Source: Allolucifera butyrica
GTDB taxonomy: Bacteria > Bacillota > Negativicutes > Sporomusales > UPPP01
DNA length: 64,000 nt
Reading direction: 5' to 3'
Assembly: GCF_900476375.1 (NCBI RefSeq)
Contig: NZ_UPPP01000052.1
Coordinates: 1 to 64,000, forward strand
Below are positions 51,701-61,675 of this stretch, piece after piece. Numbering within the stretch: the stretch's first letter is position 1; each line of letters begins with the position of its first letter. The notes under the pieces were generated by a model, which saw nothing but the letters and a program-made list of their open reading frames with translations, was not told the DNA's origin and did no database searches. A program made the translations under genes and the position numbers.

Positions 51701-52190
51701 GGGGGTTAAGAATCTTGCCGTCTTCCTGTCCGTTATAAAACCGGTCGACAAAAATCTGATACATCACACTTTCTTTAAACCAGTGCGGCGTTGTCATATC
51801 CGTTTCATAAACACTGATTTGATAAGGTGGCGGCGGCGTATCGCTGCTGTCGCCTACGCCGCCCCACCGCTCCTGATTATTGCCGTAAAAGTGGGTTTTG
51901 CCATACTGTTGGACGATGAAATAATACCACATCGGTCCCGGTTCGCCCGGCGCTGTAATTTCACTCCGGTATAGGGAACTTGCACCTTGCCCGCTCCACT
52001 GCATGGGAATGGTCTCCTCGCCCCGAGAATTGGTCCATAAACGGAGCCACACATTGGAAACAGGCTCACGGGACTGAACTTTTAAATTCAAAGTTACTTT
52101 TTGATTACAAGAAACAGCCCCAAAGGGGCTGCGATACAACAAAGAATGCGAATCATGAAAAACCCAATCGCGATTCACGGAAACCACCAT
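48711..52190 (-). CDS. Fusion of GH13 amylase and GH77 4-alpha-glucanotransferase
   Basis: A 1159-residue protein with two complete enzymes. Residues 1 to about 655: an N-terminal beta domain as in neopullulanases, then a GH13 barrel with [20 protein letters not shown], nucleophile Asp in [10 protein letters not shown], acid Glu in VLIGEVWED and [11 protein letters not shown]. Residues about 660-1159: GH77 (MalQ) starting [19 protein letters not shown], with [17 protein letters not shown], nucleophile Asp in [15 protein letters not shown], Glu in VIAEDLG and [13 protein letters not shown]. All catalytic residues are present. It lies 43 bp behind glgP2, so it belongs to the second glycogen operon and should trim phosphorylase limit dextrins and recycle maltodextrins. 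No signal peptide. The ribosome site before the ATG is weak; a GTG four codons later is an alternative. Confidence 0.9.
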   Translation of the reverse strand: [1159 protein letters not shown]

Positions 52191-52233
52191 CCTATTGTTA
52201 TACGTTCGCCCGGAGGTTTATTGTTATACCCTG

Positions 52234-54735
52234 TCAGTGTTGAACATAAGGCATTTCCGGGTACCGGCCGGCGACAAACAGGCTTTCCGGTGAAAAAACC
52301 GGCAAAGCTTCGCCGATTATGTTCGGTTTAACATTCCAGATTTCCAGAGCATACTCGGAAAAAGTACGATCACTGGAAAACAGTCCGGAGGAAGCGACAT
52401 TATGCACACACATGCTGAACCATTTCGCTTTATCGCGATATTTTTCCTGCACCTGCTTCTGAGCATCTACATAAGAAGCAAAATCACGCAAGACAAAAAA
52501 TTCATCATAATGCCGGAAGGCTTCATAGAAGTTACGGAATTCCTCCCGGACAACCGGAAAAAAACCATTGACCAATTGTTCAAGCACGGTTTTGACCCTG
52601 ACATCATTATGAATTACTTCCCAGGAACTATAACCGCCATGACGGTAAAAGTTTATCACTTCCCGGGCATTAAGGCCAAAAATAATAATATTCTCGTCGC
52701 CGACGGCCTTGCTGATCTCGATATTGCCGCCATCTAAAGTGCCGATGGTTACCGCGCCGTTCAACATAAATTTCATATTGCCCGTACCGCATGCTTCTTT
52801 GCTGGCGGTGGGGATTTGTTCACTTACGTCAGCTGCCGGGATCAATAGTTCGGCAAAAGATACATTATAATTTTCGGCAAAAACAACTTTGATTTTATCC
52901 CGGATATCCGGGTCGCGATTAACAACCTCGGCTAAGGTATTAATCAGTTTAATAGTCTTTTTGGCGTCATAATAACCGGGAGCGGCTTTACCGCCGAAAA
53001 TAAACGTGCGGGGCGTCACATCAAGGTTGGGATTTTCTTTTAACCGGTTATATAAATGCATAATATGCAGCACATTCAGCGTTTGTCTCTTATAAGCGTG
53101 AATCCGTTTTATTTGGATATCGAAAATTGAATGCGGATCAATTTTTACCACATAGTTATCCTGCAGCCACTTGGCCAGTTTTTCCTTATTTTTCTGCTTA
53201 ATTGCGGCAAACTGCTCCTGGAAGGAAGGGTCCTCGGCGAATTTATGCAAATTTTCCAGTTCCGAAGGACAATGTACCCATGTATGGCCGATTGTCGACG
53301 TTACCAGACGGGCCAGGTCCGGATTGGCCAGCAACAGCCAGCGGCGATGGGTAATTCCATTGGTTTTATTATTAAATTTGTGAGGAGAAAAGTCATAAAA
53401 TTTATGCATCGTCTCTTTCTCTAGAATTTTGGTGTGTAATTCCGCCACTCCGTTGACGCTGTGGCTGCCGGCAATGGCTAAATGCGCCATGTGCACAAAA
53501 CCGTCCGCCGTTATGGCCACATCCCGGATGCGCTGCCATTCGCCCGGATATTGATCCCACATGCAGGCGCAGAACCGCTCATTAATTTCGTGTACCAAAA
53601 TAAAGATACGGGGCAGTAACTTTTTAAACATGTCGATCGGCCATTTTTCCAGTGCTTCCGGCAGAACGGTGTGGTTGGTATAAGACATTGTGCGGGTGGT
53701 AATTTGCCAGGCCTCTTCCCAGAACAATCCTTCTTCATCGATCAACAGCCGCATCAATTCAGGAATCACCAGCGCCGGGTGGGTGTCGTTGATATGAATG
53801 GCCACTTTTTCCGCCAGATTATGCACCGAGCCGAATTTCCGCTTATGACGGTTGACAATGCTTTGCACGCCGGCAGAGGCAAAAAAGTATTCCTGTTTGA
53901 GCCGCAGAATCTGACCGGCTTCGAAATTATCATTAGGATATAAAACACGGGAAATGGCCGCGACGGAATTCTTATAATCCGTTGCCTTCAGATATTCTCC
54001 CCGGTTAAAGGCGTTAAAATCAAAATCACTGCGCGCCGGTTCGGCTTTCCACAGCCGCAGCGTGTTAACCGTATGGTTTTTAAAACCGATCATCGGCATG
54101 TCATAGGGCACGGCTTTCACAGCATCATAGTCTTCCAGACGATATACCGTTTTTCCGTCTTGATTCTCCGTACAGACTTTACCGCCGAATTTAACTTCCA
54201 CGGTCCGGTCATCCCGCCGGACTTCCCAGGGGTTGCCGTGCTTGAGCCAGTCATCGGGCAGTTCCACCTGATAGCCGTCAATAATTTTTTGTTCGAACAG
54301 CCCATAATCGTAGCGGATGCCGCAGCCATGCCCCGGCAAATGCAACGAGGCCATAGAGTCCAGATAACATGCCGCCAGACGGCCTAAACCGCCGTTACCG
54401 AGACCGGCGTCCGGTTCTTCTCCCTGCAGAGCTGCAAAATTGATTCCCAGTTCGGCCAGCGCTTCTTCACACAGGTCTTTTATTCCCATATTGAGCAGGT
54501 TGGACCCCAGCATCCGGCCCAGCAAAAATTCAATACAAAAGTAATATATTTGTTTATCGCCATTTTCTGTGTACTCCTGATTCGTCTTAAGCCATTGCCG
54601 GTTAATATGCTCCATAAGCAAACTGGCCAAGGCCTGGTACTTTTCCAGATTCGTCGCCTCCAACAAGTCTTTGCCGCATAGGGTCATGAGCTTTTCGGCA
54701 AAAGAGGCCTTGAATTTTTCTTTATTGGTAAACAT
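52234..54735 (-). CDS. glgP: Glycogen/maltodextrin phosphorylase, copy 2
   Basis: An 833-residue GT35 enzyme, 14-24 residues longer than the other copies because of a C-terminal tail (ALPVFSPESLFVAGRYPEMP). EPDAGLGNGGLGRLAACYLD, RIHAYKRQTLNV and the PLP motif EACGTGNMKF are intact; note Cys where the other two copies have Ser (EASGTGNMKF). It is the most divergent of the three. It is followed by the amylase/glucanotransferase fusion, suggesting a degradation-oriented operon. GGAGGTGG precedes the ATG. Confidence 0.94.
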   Translation of the reverse strand: MFTNKEKFKASFAEKLMTLCGKDLLEATNLEKYQALASLLMEHINRQWLKTNQEYTENGDKQIYYFCIEFLLGRMLGSNLLNMGIKDLCEEALAELGINFAALQGEEPDAGLGNGGLGRLAACYLDSMASLHLPGHGCGIRYDYGLFEQKIIDGYQVELPDDWLKHGNPWEVRRDDRTVEVKFGGKVCTENQDGKTVYRLEDYDAVKAVPYDMPMIGFKNHTVNTLRLWKAEPARSDFDFNAFNRGEYLKATDYKNSVAAISRVLYPNDNFEAGQILRLKQEYFFASAGVQSIVNRHKRKFGSVHNLAEKVAIHINDTHPALVIPELMRLLIDEEGLFWEEAWQITTRTMSYTNHTVLPEALEKWPIDMFKKLLPRIFILVHEINERFCACMWDQYPGEWQRIRDVAITADGFVHMAHLAIAGSHSVNGVAELHTKILEKETMHKFYDFSPHKFNNKTNGITHRRWLLLANPDLARLVTSTIGHTWVHCPSELENLHKFAEDPSFQEQFAAIKQKNKEKLAKWLQDNYVVKIDPHSIFDIQIKRIHAYKRQTLNVLHIMHLYNRLKENPNLDVTPRTFIFGGKAAPGYYDAKKTIKLINTLAEVVNRDPDIRDKIKVVFAENYNVSFAELLIPAADVSEQIPTASKEACGTGNMKFMLNGAVTIGTLDGGNIEISKAVGDENIIIFGLNAREVINFYRHGGYSSWEVIHNDVRVKTVLEQLVNGFFPVVREEFRNFYEAFRHYDEFFVLRDFASYVDAQKQVQEKYRDKAKWFSMCVHNVASSGLFSSDRTFSEYALEIWNVKPNIIGEALPVFSPESLFVAGRYPEMPYVQH

Positions 54736-54768
54736 GGGCGCCCACCTCCAACACTGATTTTGTCTTAT

Positions 54769-55875
54769 TCATATCGTGCAGCCTTTGGCAATCACCAGTG
54801 GTGCTTTCTCCGTACCCCGCACCTTTTTCCCCGCCGTTACCGACACATCTTTGTCGCATATGGCGAACTCCACGGCGGCGTTCTCGGCAATATCTCCTTT
54901 TTGCATGATAATGCTGTTTTTAACGCAGGCCCCTTTACGAACCCGGACTCCCCGGAATAAAATGCTGTTTTCCACTTGCCCTTCAATAATACAGCCATTG
55001 GCGATTAAAGCGTTTTTAACGGAGGCCGTTTCCCGGTATTTGACCGGCGCCTCGTCTTTAATTTTGGTATAAATAAGTCCGGAGCGGTAAAACAATTCCT
55101 GCCAGATTTCCGGCTGCAGGAGGCCCATGTTCTGCCGGTAATAACTGCTCAGCGAGCGGATTCGCGCCGTATACCCGTTATGAGGATAGGCAAAAATCTT
55201 TAATCGTTCCCGGTTTTTGAGAATCACATCACAGCCAAAATCACTGTAACCCTTAGTCCTGCCTTCTTGAATCAGGTCGGCAAATAAATCCTTTTGTAAA
55301 ATATACATCTCCAGGGAAGACCCTTGCAGACCGCCGGCAACGCTGGTCTCATCTCCAGCCAGCAAGCGGCCGTTCTGGCCGATATTAATTTTTATACCCG
55401 GTGCATCGGGGTGATTGCCCGGCGCCGATGTATACAGCAGCGTCACCTCCGCCTGTTTACTCCGGTGAAAAGCGAAGGGTTCGCGGTAATTGACATTACA
55501 AATGGTATCGCCGGCAGTGATAAGGACATACTTCTGCCGGCTTTTACGAATATAATCCAGGTGGTACTGGAAGTTATGGAGATCCCCACAGGCAGTTGGA
55601 ACCGCTTCAGGCGGCGGTAAAATAAACAAACCGTCCCGCTTGCGAGCCAGGTCCCATTCCTTGCCGGAACGCAAATGGTCCAACAGGGACCGGCATTTCT
55701 GTTCCACCATAATTCCCACATTCCGAATTCCCGAATTAACCATACTTGACAATACAAAATCAATCAGCCGGTACCGGCCGCCAAAAGGAACGGCGGCCAG
55801 CGGCCGGTGCTGGGTAATCGCCGCCAGATTCGTGGGAGGTTCATACAAATTAATCAAACCCAAAACATCATCCAT
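54769..55875 (-). CDS. glgD: GlgD, non-catalytic ADP-glucose pyrophosphorylase subunit, copy 2
   Basis: A 368-residue GlgD homologue. It begins DDVLGLINLYEPPTNLAAIT and lacks the GGxGSRL catalytic loop. The core [20 protein letters not shown] and the beta-helix [20 protein letters not shown] are conserved. The middle domain (about residues 130-200) differs strongly from copies 1 and 3. The start at 55875 has an AGGAGGAA site; a longer frame is open but lacks one. It is in the order glgB-glgC-glgD-glgP. Confidence 0.9.
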   Translation of the reverse strand: MDDVLGLINLYEPPTNLAAITQHRPLAAVPFGGRYRLIDFVLSSMVNSGIRNVGIMVEQKCRSLLDHLRSGKEWDLARKRDGLFILPPPEAVPTACGDLHNFQYHLDYIRKSRQKYVLITAGDTICNVNYREPFAFHRSKQAEVTLLYTSAPGNHPDAPGIKINIGQNGRLLAGDETSVAGGLQGSSLEMYILQKDLFADLIQEGRTKGYSDFGCDVILKNRERLKIFAYPHNGYTARIRSLSSYYRQNMGLLQPEIWQELFYRSGLIYTKIKDEAPVKYRETASVKNALIANGCIIEGQVENSILFRGVRVRKGACVKNSIIMQKGDIAENAAVEFAICDKDVSVTAGKKVRGTEKAPLVIAKGCTI

Positions 55876-55891
55876 AGCCCTTCCTCCTGCT

Positions 55892-57139
55892 TTATACCAC
55901 ATACAAATGGACAAACTGATCCTGTTCCCAGTTTTCCGGACTGACAACAGTATTTTTCTGTATTTTACAATTCTGAGGAATCAGGATATTCTCGCCGATA
56001 ATCGTTAATCCTGTGGCGACATCGCTTTGATGGGGCCGGGAATCGGCATATTCTTCGCAACCGATTTGACAACCGTCCTCCACAATACTTTCTTCACCGA
56101 TAATAGCCCTTTCAAGGTGTACCCCCGCCCCGATGCGGGCATTGGGCATAATCACGCAATCCCTTATTTTAGATCCCTCACCAATGCTCACACCGGGGAA
56201 CAACACGGAATGGTCCACTTCGCCGTACACTAAGCAGCCGCCGCCAATCATGGAGCGGCAAACCCTGCCCGTCGCATTGACATAATGGGGAGGTTGCACA
56301 GGATTAACACAATAAATGGGCCAGGCCTCATTGTACATGTCAAGCAGCGGTTCCTCGCACAGGAGGTCCATATTAGCCTCCCACAAACTCTCCACCGTTC
56401 CTACGTCTTTCCAATATCCCTTGAACGGATAGGCCAGCATCCGCTGTCCATTGTGCAGCATTTTGGGAATGATATTCTTGCCGAAGTCATGACTGGAATG
56501 CGGATCCTGCTCATCTTCCTGCAGGTACCGCTTCAAAAGATTCCAGTTAAACACATAGACCCCCATAGAGGCTAAATTCGTCTTGGGCTTTTTGGGCTTC
56601 TCCTCAAATTCGGCAATCTTTCCGTCCCGGTCGGCATTCATAATCCCAAACCGGCCGGCCTCTTCCCACGGGACTTCAATTACCGAGATGGTGGCCTCGG
56701 CCTGTTTTTGCTTATGATAAGACAGCATTGCCGAATAGTCCATAGTATATACATGATCGCCCGACAACACCAGAACATAGTCGGGATCATATTGTTCGAT
56801 GAAGCGGATATTCTGGTACACCGCATTGGCCGTTCCCTTGTACCATTCACCGCCCTTCTCCTTCATATACGGCGGCAAAAGAAAGAGACCTCCATCCAGT
56901 CTTTCCAGGTCCCAGGGACTGCCTACCCCGATGTAACTGTTGAGCGCCAGCGGCTGATACTGGGTCAAAACCCCGACTGTATCGATTCGCGAGTTATAGC
57001 AGTTACTCAATGTAAAGTCAATGATCCGGTACTTGCCGCCAAATGGTACGGCTGGTTTCGCCAGGTTCTTAGTCAGTATTCCTAAGCGGCTGCCTTGTCC
57101 GCCCGCCAGCACCATGGCAATATACTCCTTTTTGGGCAT
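55892..57139 (-). CDS. glgC: Glucose-1-phosphate adenylyltransferase, copy 2
   Basis: A 415-residue enzyme with the catalytic loop [27 protein letters not shown] and [15 protein letters not shown]. It is 26-30 residues longer at the C-terminus than copies 1 and 3 (the tail after [13 protein letters not shown]). [20 protein letters not shown] differs from the [16 protein letters not shown] of copies 1 and 3, making this the outlying copy. Its first 71 bp overlap the end of glgB2. GGAGGGAAAGG precedes the ATG. Confidence 0.94.
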   Translation of the reverse strand: MPKKEYIAMVLAGGQGSRLGILTKNLAKPAVPFGGKYRIIDFTLSNCYNSRIDTVGVLTQYQPLALNSYIGVGSPWDLERLDGGLFLLPPYMKEKGGEWYKGTANAVYQNIRFIEQYDPDYVLVLSGDHVYTMDYSAMLSYHKQKQAEATISVIEVPWEEAGRFGIMNADRDGKIAEFEEKPKKPKTNLASMGVYVFNWNLLKRYLQEDEQDPHSSHDFGKNIIPKMLHNGQRMLAYPFKGYWKDVGTVESLWEANMDLLCEEPLLDMYNEAWPIYCVNPVQPPHYVNATGRVCRSMIGGGCLVYGEVDHSVLFPGVSIGEGSKIRDCVIMPNARIGAGVHLERAIIGEESIVEDGCQIGCEEYADSRPHQSDVATGLTIIGENILIPQNCKIQKNTVVSPENWEQDQFVHLYVV

Positions 57140-59054
57140 ATCCTTTCCCTCCATTGAACTTCTTTAGTCGCCAAGATGGCTGCAGCTTTAAATATACAGT
57201 CGCCAGCGGCGGAATTTTCAGCACAAGCGAAAAAGGCTGATTATGCCAGCCTTTCTTTTTGGCTGGTAGAACGCCGGTGTTTTTCTGTCCGGAACCGCCG
57301 TAGATCGTATTGTCGCTATTAAAAATTTCCCGGTATTTTCCCGCCCGGGGAACGCCGATACGATACCCGTCCCGGACAACGGAGGTAAAATTGGCAACAA
57401 TAACAAGAAAATCATGCTTATTTCTTCCCATCCGCAGAAAACTTACAATGCTCTGACTGGAATCGTCGCAATCAATCCAGGAAAAACCCGGCCAGTCATG
57501 ATCCTGCTGCCAGAGAGATCTTTCACGGCGGTAAAAATGATTTAGCTCCTTCATATAGCGCCACAATTTCCGGTGTTTTTCATACTCCAGCAGATGCCAG
57601 TCCAAACTGTCATAATATTTCCATTCAATGAATTGCCCAAATTCACCGCCCATAAAAATAAGCTTCTTTCCCGGATGCGCCATCATATATGCGTAAAAAG
57701 TGCGTACCCCGGCAAATTTCTGCCAGTAATCGCCCGGCATTTTATCCAGCAGTGACCTTTTGCCGTGAACCACTTCATCATGGGATAACGGCAGGATAAA
57801 ATTTTCAGAAAAAGCATACAAAAAGGAAAATGTCAGCAAATTGTGATGCCATTGACGGAATAGCGGATCCATCTCCATATACTTCAGCACATCATTCATC
57901 CAGCCCATATTCCATTTATAATTAAAGCCTAGTCCACCCAGATAGGTAGGACGGCTGACAAGCGGCCAGGCCGTTGACTCCTCGGCAATCATCAGGGCTT
58001 GCGGGTAATTTTCGAACACCCTTTCATTCAATTTACGGAGAAAGTCAATGGCCTCAATATTTTCCCGGCCGCCGTACTGATTGGAAAACCAGCATTGATC
58101 CTTCCGGCCGTAATCCAGATACAACATGGACGCTACCGCATCCACCCTGAGCCCGTCAATATGATACACATCAAACCAAAACAGGGCATTGGAAATAAGA
58201 AAACTTTGCACTTCATAGCGGCCAAGATTAAAATTGGCCGTTCCCCACTCGTTTTCGCCCCGGCGGCAATCCTCATGTTCGTACAGTGCCGTACCGTCAA
58301 ACCGCCTGAGTCCTTGATCGTCCTTGCAAAAGTGGCCGGGTACCCAGTCCAGAATCACACCAATCCCCCGTTGATGGCACCGGTCCACAAAATAGCGAAA
58401 ATCATCCGGTGTGCCGTAACGGCTGGTAACAGCATAATAGCCGGTTGCCTGATAGCCCCACGAACCGTCAAAGGGGTGCTCGGCCAAAGGCAGAAACTCA
58501 ATATGGGTATAGCCCATATCGGCCACATAATCGACTAATTGTTCGGCCAGTTCCCGGTAAGTCAACGGCTGGCGCTTCTCCGTAAACCGCCACGACCCCG
58601 CGTGTACTTCGTAGATAAGCATTGGCTGCTCGTAGCTGGGATTTTGCTGCTGATAATGCTGCCACTTTTTATCCTGCCAGACATAGTGGTCCAACTCATA
58701 GACGACGGAAGCGGTTCCCGGACGGACTTCGGCAAAAAAGCCGTACGGATCGGCTTTTAATTGCAATCCGCCCCCGGCGGTGCGAATCTCGAATTTATAA
58801 ACTTCTCCCGGCGCCAGCCCGGGAACGAACGAAGACCATATACCGGACTGTCCAATTAGTTGTAAAGGATGACGGTTCCCATCCCAATGGTTAAAATCAC
58901 CAACTACACTGACTGCCGCCGCATTCGGCGCCCATACCGCAAAGCGGACCCCAGTCCGTCCGCCTTCCCGCCGGCAATGCGCCCCCATAAAACGGTAAGC
59001 GCGAAACTGGGTTCCTTCATTAAACAAAAAAAGATCCGTATCTGTTATATGCAT
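57069..59054 (-). CDS. glgB: 1,4-alpha-glucan branching enzyme, copy 2
   Basis: A 661-residue GH13 enzyme with CBM48 ([20 protein letters not shown]), DWVPGHF, the nucleophile in [16 protein letters not shown], the acid Glu in [10 protein letters not shown] and [16 protein letters not shown]. Conserved sequence ends at LATVYLKLQ, the point where copy 1 also ends. Here the frame continues about 30 residues (basic, with [15 protein letters not shown]) into glgC2, giving a 71-bp overlap. It looks as though the original stop was lost. The ribosome site before the ATG is weak. Confidence 0.92.
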   Translation of the reverse strand: MHITDTDLFLFNEGTQFRAYRFMGAHCRREGGRTGVRFAVWAPNAAAVSVVGDFNHWDGNRHPLQLIGQSGIWSSFVPGLAPGEVYKFEIRTAGGGLQLKADPYGFFAEVRPGTASVVYELDHYVWQDKKWQHYQQQNPSYEQPMLIYEVHAGSWRFTEKRQPLTYRELAEQLVDYVADMGYTHIEFLPLAEHPFDGSWGYQATGYYAVTSRYGTPDDFRYFVDRCHQRGIGVILDWVPGHFCKDDQGLRRFDGTALYEHEDCRRGENEWGTANFNLGRYEVQSFLISNALFWFDVYHIDGLRVDAVASMLYLDYGRKDQCWFSNQYGGRENIEAIDFLRKLNERVFENYPQALMIAEESTAWPLVSRPTYLGGLGFNYKWNMGWMNDVLKYMEMDPLFRQWHHNLLTFSFLYAFSENFILPLSHDEVVHGKRSLLDKMPGDYWQKFAGVRTFYAYMMAHPGKKLIFMGGEFGQFIEWKYYDSLDWHLLEYEKHRKLWRYMKELNHFYRRERSLWQQDHDWPGFSWIDCDDSSQSIVSFLRMGRNKHDFLVIVANFTSVVRDGYRIGVPRAGKYREIFNSDNTIYGGSGQKNTGVLPAKKKGWHNQPFSLVLKIPPLATVYLKLQPSWRLKKFNGGKGYAQKGVYCHGAGGRTRQPLRNTD

Positions 59055-59165
59055 GAATATTCTAGCCCATTCCTTATTAGTATCTTCATTTCATATTCTG
59101 TACACTCAAACACTACTTTATGTCATATTTTTAACCAAAACAAAATTTTTGCCATTCAAAAATTA

Positions 59166-59190
59166 AGAAAGACCGCTGCTGCGGTCTTTC
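59166..59190 (-). terminator. Terminator after glgP3
   Basis: AAAGACCGC-TGCT-GCGGTCTTT hairpin just beyond the glgP3 stop and before glgB2, separating the second and third glycogen gene sets. Confidence 0.8.
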
Positions 59191-59193
59191 GCC

Positions 59194-61653
59194 TTATTTT
59201 TTATTCCACAAATCGATATCATCCCAGTCCACAATAATGACCGGTTTAATTTTCCATATACCAATAGCATACTCCGATATGGTGCGGTCACTGGAAAAAC
59301 GGCCGGCCTGAGCCGTATTGGAAATTGCCATAGACAGCCATTCCCGACGCCTTTGAAATAAACTGTCCACCTTGGATTGAGCCGCCGCATAGGCGGGAAA
59401 ATCTTTCAGGACAAAATATTCATCGTTGTAGTACAGCAGGGAGTCATAAATATCTTTAAATTCTTCCGGACCGGCTGATAATCCGCAGGCCAGCTGGTCG
59501 ACCACCGTCCGGATGCGGGGATTGGACAAATACTCATCCTGGGATTTATAGCCGCCGTTTTGATAATAAGCAAGAACCTGATCCGCCGTGAGACCAAAAA
59601 TAATTATATTATTTTCGCCCATTTCCGCCCGCATTTCAATATTGGCTCCATCCAAGGTACCGATGGTAACTGCGCCATTCAGCATGAACTTCATATTGCC
59701 GGTTCCCGAGGCTTCCCGGCTGGCGGCGGATATCTGCTCGCTAACGTCGGCCGCCGGAATAATCATCTCCGCCAAAGATACGCTGTAGTTTTCCAAAAAT
59801 ACTACTTTTAGCTTATCACCAATGCCTGGGTCATTATTTACCACAGCCGCCAGGGTGGTAATCAGCTTAATGATTTGTTTCGCGTAAATATAGCCGGGAG
59901 CCGCCTTGCCGGCAAAAATAAAGGTCCGCGGCACAATATCAAGATTCGGATTGACCTTTAGCCGGTTATATAAATCCATAATGTGAAGCACATTCAGTAC
60001 CTGCCGTTTATAGGCATGAATGCGTTTTACCTGTACATCAAAAATCGAGGCGGGATCGACAGCCACCCCCAGCTTTTCCCGGATAAACCGTCCCAGATCT
60101 TCTTTATTCTTCTTCTTGATTCCGGCAAACTGTTCCTGAAACAGGCTGTCACCGGCATACTTTTGCAACTGCCCCAGATCGGTGGGATGATAAATCCAGC
60201 TTGGTCCGATGGCTTCGGTGATTAATCCCGCCAATTGCGGATTGGCATTTAAAAGCCACCGCCGGTGAGTTACCCCGTTGGTCTTATTATTAAATTTGCG
60301 AGGATAAAATTCGTGAAAATGACGCATAACCTGTTTTTTTAATATTTCCGTATGAATTTTAGCTACGCCATTGACACTGTAACTGCCGGCGACGGCCAAA
60401 TGCGCCATATGGACATAACCGTAGGAGATAATGGCCATCGAGGCGATCTTGCTCCAATCCCCGGGATACCGCTCCCACAATTTACGGCAAAAGCGCTCGT
60501 TGATTTCATTTACAAGCAGATAAATGCGCGGCAATAAGGCTTTAAACATATCTACGGGCCATTTTTCCAGCGCCTCGGGCAAAATCGTGTGATTGGTATA
60601 TGACATGGTGTTGCTCGTTATTTCCCAGGCCTCATCCCAATCCATTCCCTCTTCATCAATCAGGATGCGCAGCATTTCCGGAATGGCCAACGCCGGATGG
60701 GTATCATTAATGTGTATCGCCACCTTATCGGCGAAATCACTTAAAGTCCCGTGCCTGGCCTTGTAATGGCGAATGATTCGCTGCAGCCCTGCCGAAACAA
60801 AAAAATATTCCTGCTTTAACCGGAGAACCATGCCGCCTGGATAGCGGTCGTCGGGATACAAAATATGCGATATGGACTCCACTGCCGACTTGTATTCCAC
60901 CGTCTTCAAATAATCGCCCCGGTTAAAGGAGGAATAATCAGAACCGGCATTAATCGATTCCGCACTCCACAAGCACAGGGTATTTACCGTGTCGTTCTGG
61001 TAGCCGGCTATGGGAATATCATAAGGAACGGCCAAAACGGGCTCGTAATTTTCATGAAAATAAGTTAGTCTTCCCTTGATTGTTTCCGTTCGCACCTGCC
61101 CGCCAAAACGGACTTCCACCGACCGGTCGGCCTTGCGGATTTCCCAGGCATAACCGTCCTTCAGCCAATTATCAGGTAATTCCACTTGATGCCCATCGAT
61201 AATTTTTTGTTCGAATAGCCCATATTTGTACCGGATACCGCAGCCATGCCCCGGCAGATGGCGCGAGGCCATAGAATCAAGGAAACAGGCGGCCAGTCTT
61301 CCCAGCCCCCCGTTTCCCAGGCCGGCGTCAGGTTCCATATTTTCCAATTCACCCAGGTTGATGCCTAATTCGCCCAGCGCTTCCCGGCAGCGTTCCCGGA
61401 TGTTCAGATTCAGTAAATTGGAACTCAGCAGCCGCCCCAGTAAAAACTCTATGGAAAAATAATAAATCTGCTTTTCACTGCGGGCCTCATACTGTTGATT
61501 GGTCAGAATCCATTTCTTACACATATAATCCCGGACCACACTGCACAACGTCGTGTACCGATCCAGGGAAGAAGCTCCTTCAATGCTTTTGCCGTACATG
61601 GTTTGCAGCTTCTCAATAAATGCTTGTTTAAATGCCTCTTTATCCAGATTCAC
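59194..61653 (-). CDS. glgP: Glycogen/maltodextrin phosphorylase, copy 3
   Basis: An 819-residue GT35 enzyme. EPDAGLGNGGLGRLAACFLD, RIHAYKRQVLNV and EASGTGNMKFMLNGAV (PLP lysine) are intact. The start is GTG (61651-61653) with GGGAGGGG at good spacing. It is most similar to copy 1. It lies 22 bp behind glgD3 and closes the third set. Confidence 0.95.
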   Translation of the reverse strand: MNLDKEAFKQAFIEKLQTMYGKSIEGASSLDRYTTLCSVVRDYMCKKWILTNQQYEARSEKQIYYFSIEFLLGRLLSSNLLNLNIRERCREALGELGINLGELENMEPDAGLGNGGLGRLAACFLDSMASRHLPGHGCGIRYKYGLFEQKIIDGHQVELPDNWLKDGYAWEIRKADRSVEVRFGGQVRTETIKGRLTYFHENYEPVLAVPYDIPIAGYQNDTVNTLCLWSAESINAGSDYSSFNRGDYLKTVEYKSAVESISHILYPDDRYPGGMVLRLKQEYFFVSAGLQRIIRHYKARHGTLSDFADKVAIHINDTHPALAIPEMLRILIDEEGMDWDEAWEITSNTMSYTNHTILPEALEKWPVDMFKALLPRIYLLVNEINERFCRKLWERYPGDWSKIASMAIISYGYVHMAHLAVAGSYSVNGVAKIHTEILKKQVMRHFHEFYPRKFNNKTNGVTHRRWLLNANPQLAGLITEAIGPSWIYHPTDLGQLQKYAGDSLFQEQFAGIKKKNKEDLGRFIREKLGVAVDPASIFDVQVKRIHAYKRQVLNVLHIMDLYNRLKVNPNLDIVPRTFIFAGKAAPGYIYAKQIIKLITTLAAVVNNDPGIGDKLKVVFLENYSVSLAEMIIPAADVSEQISAASREASGTGNMKFMLNGAVTIGTLDGANIEMRAEMGENNIIIFGLTADQVLAYYQNGGYKSQDEYLSNPRIRTVVDQLACGLSAGPEEFKDIYDSLLYYNDEYFVLKDFPAYAAAQSKVDSLFQRRREWLSMAISNTAQAGRFSSDRTISEYAIGIWKIKPVIIVDWDDIDLWNKK

Positions 61654-61675
61654 AAAACCCCTCCCGTATGCTGTC

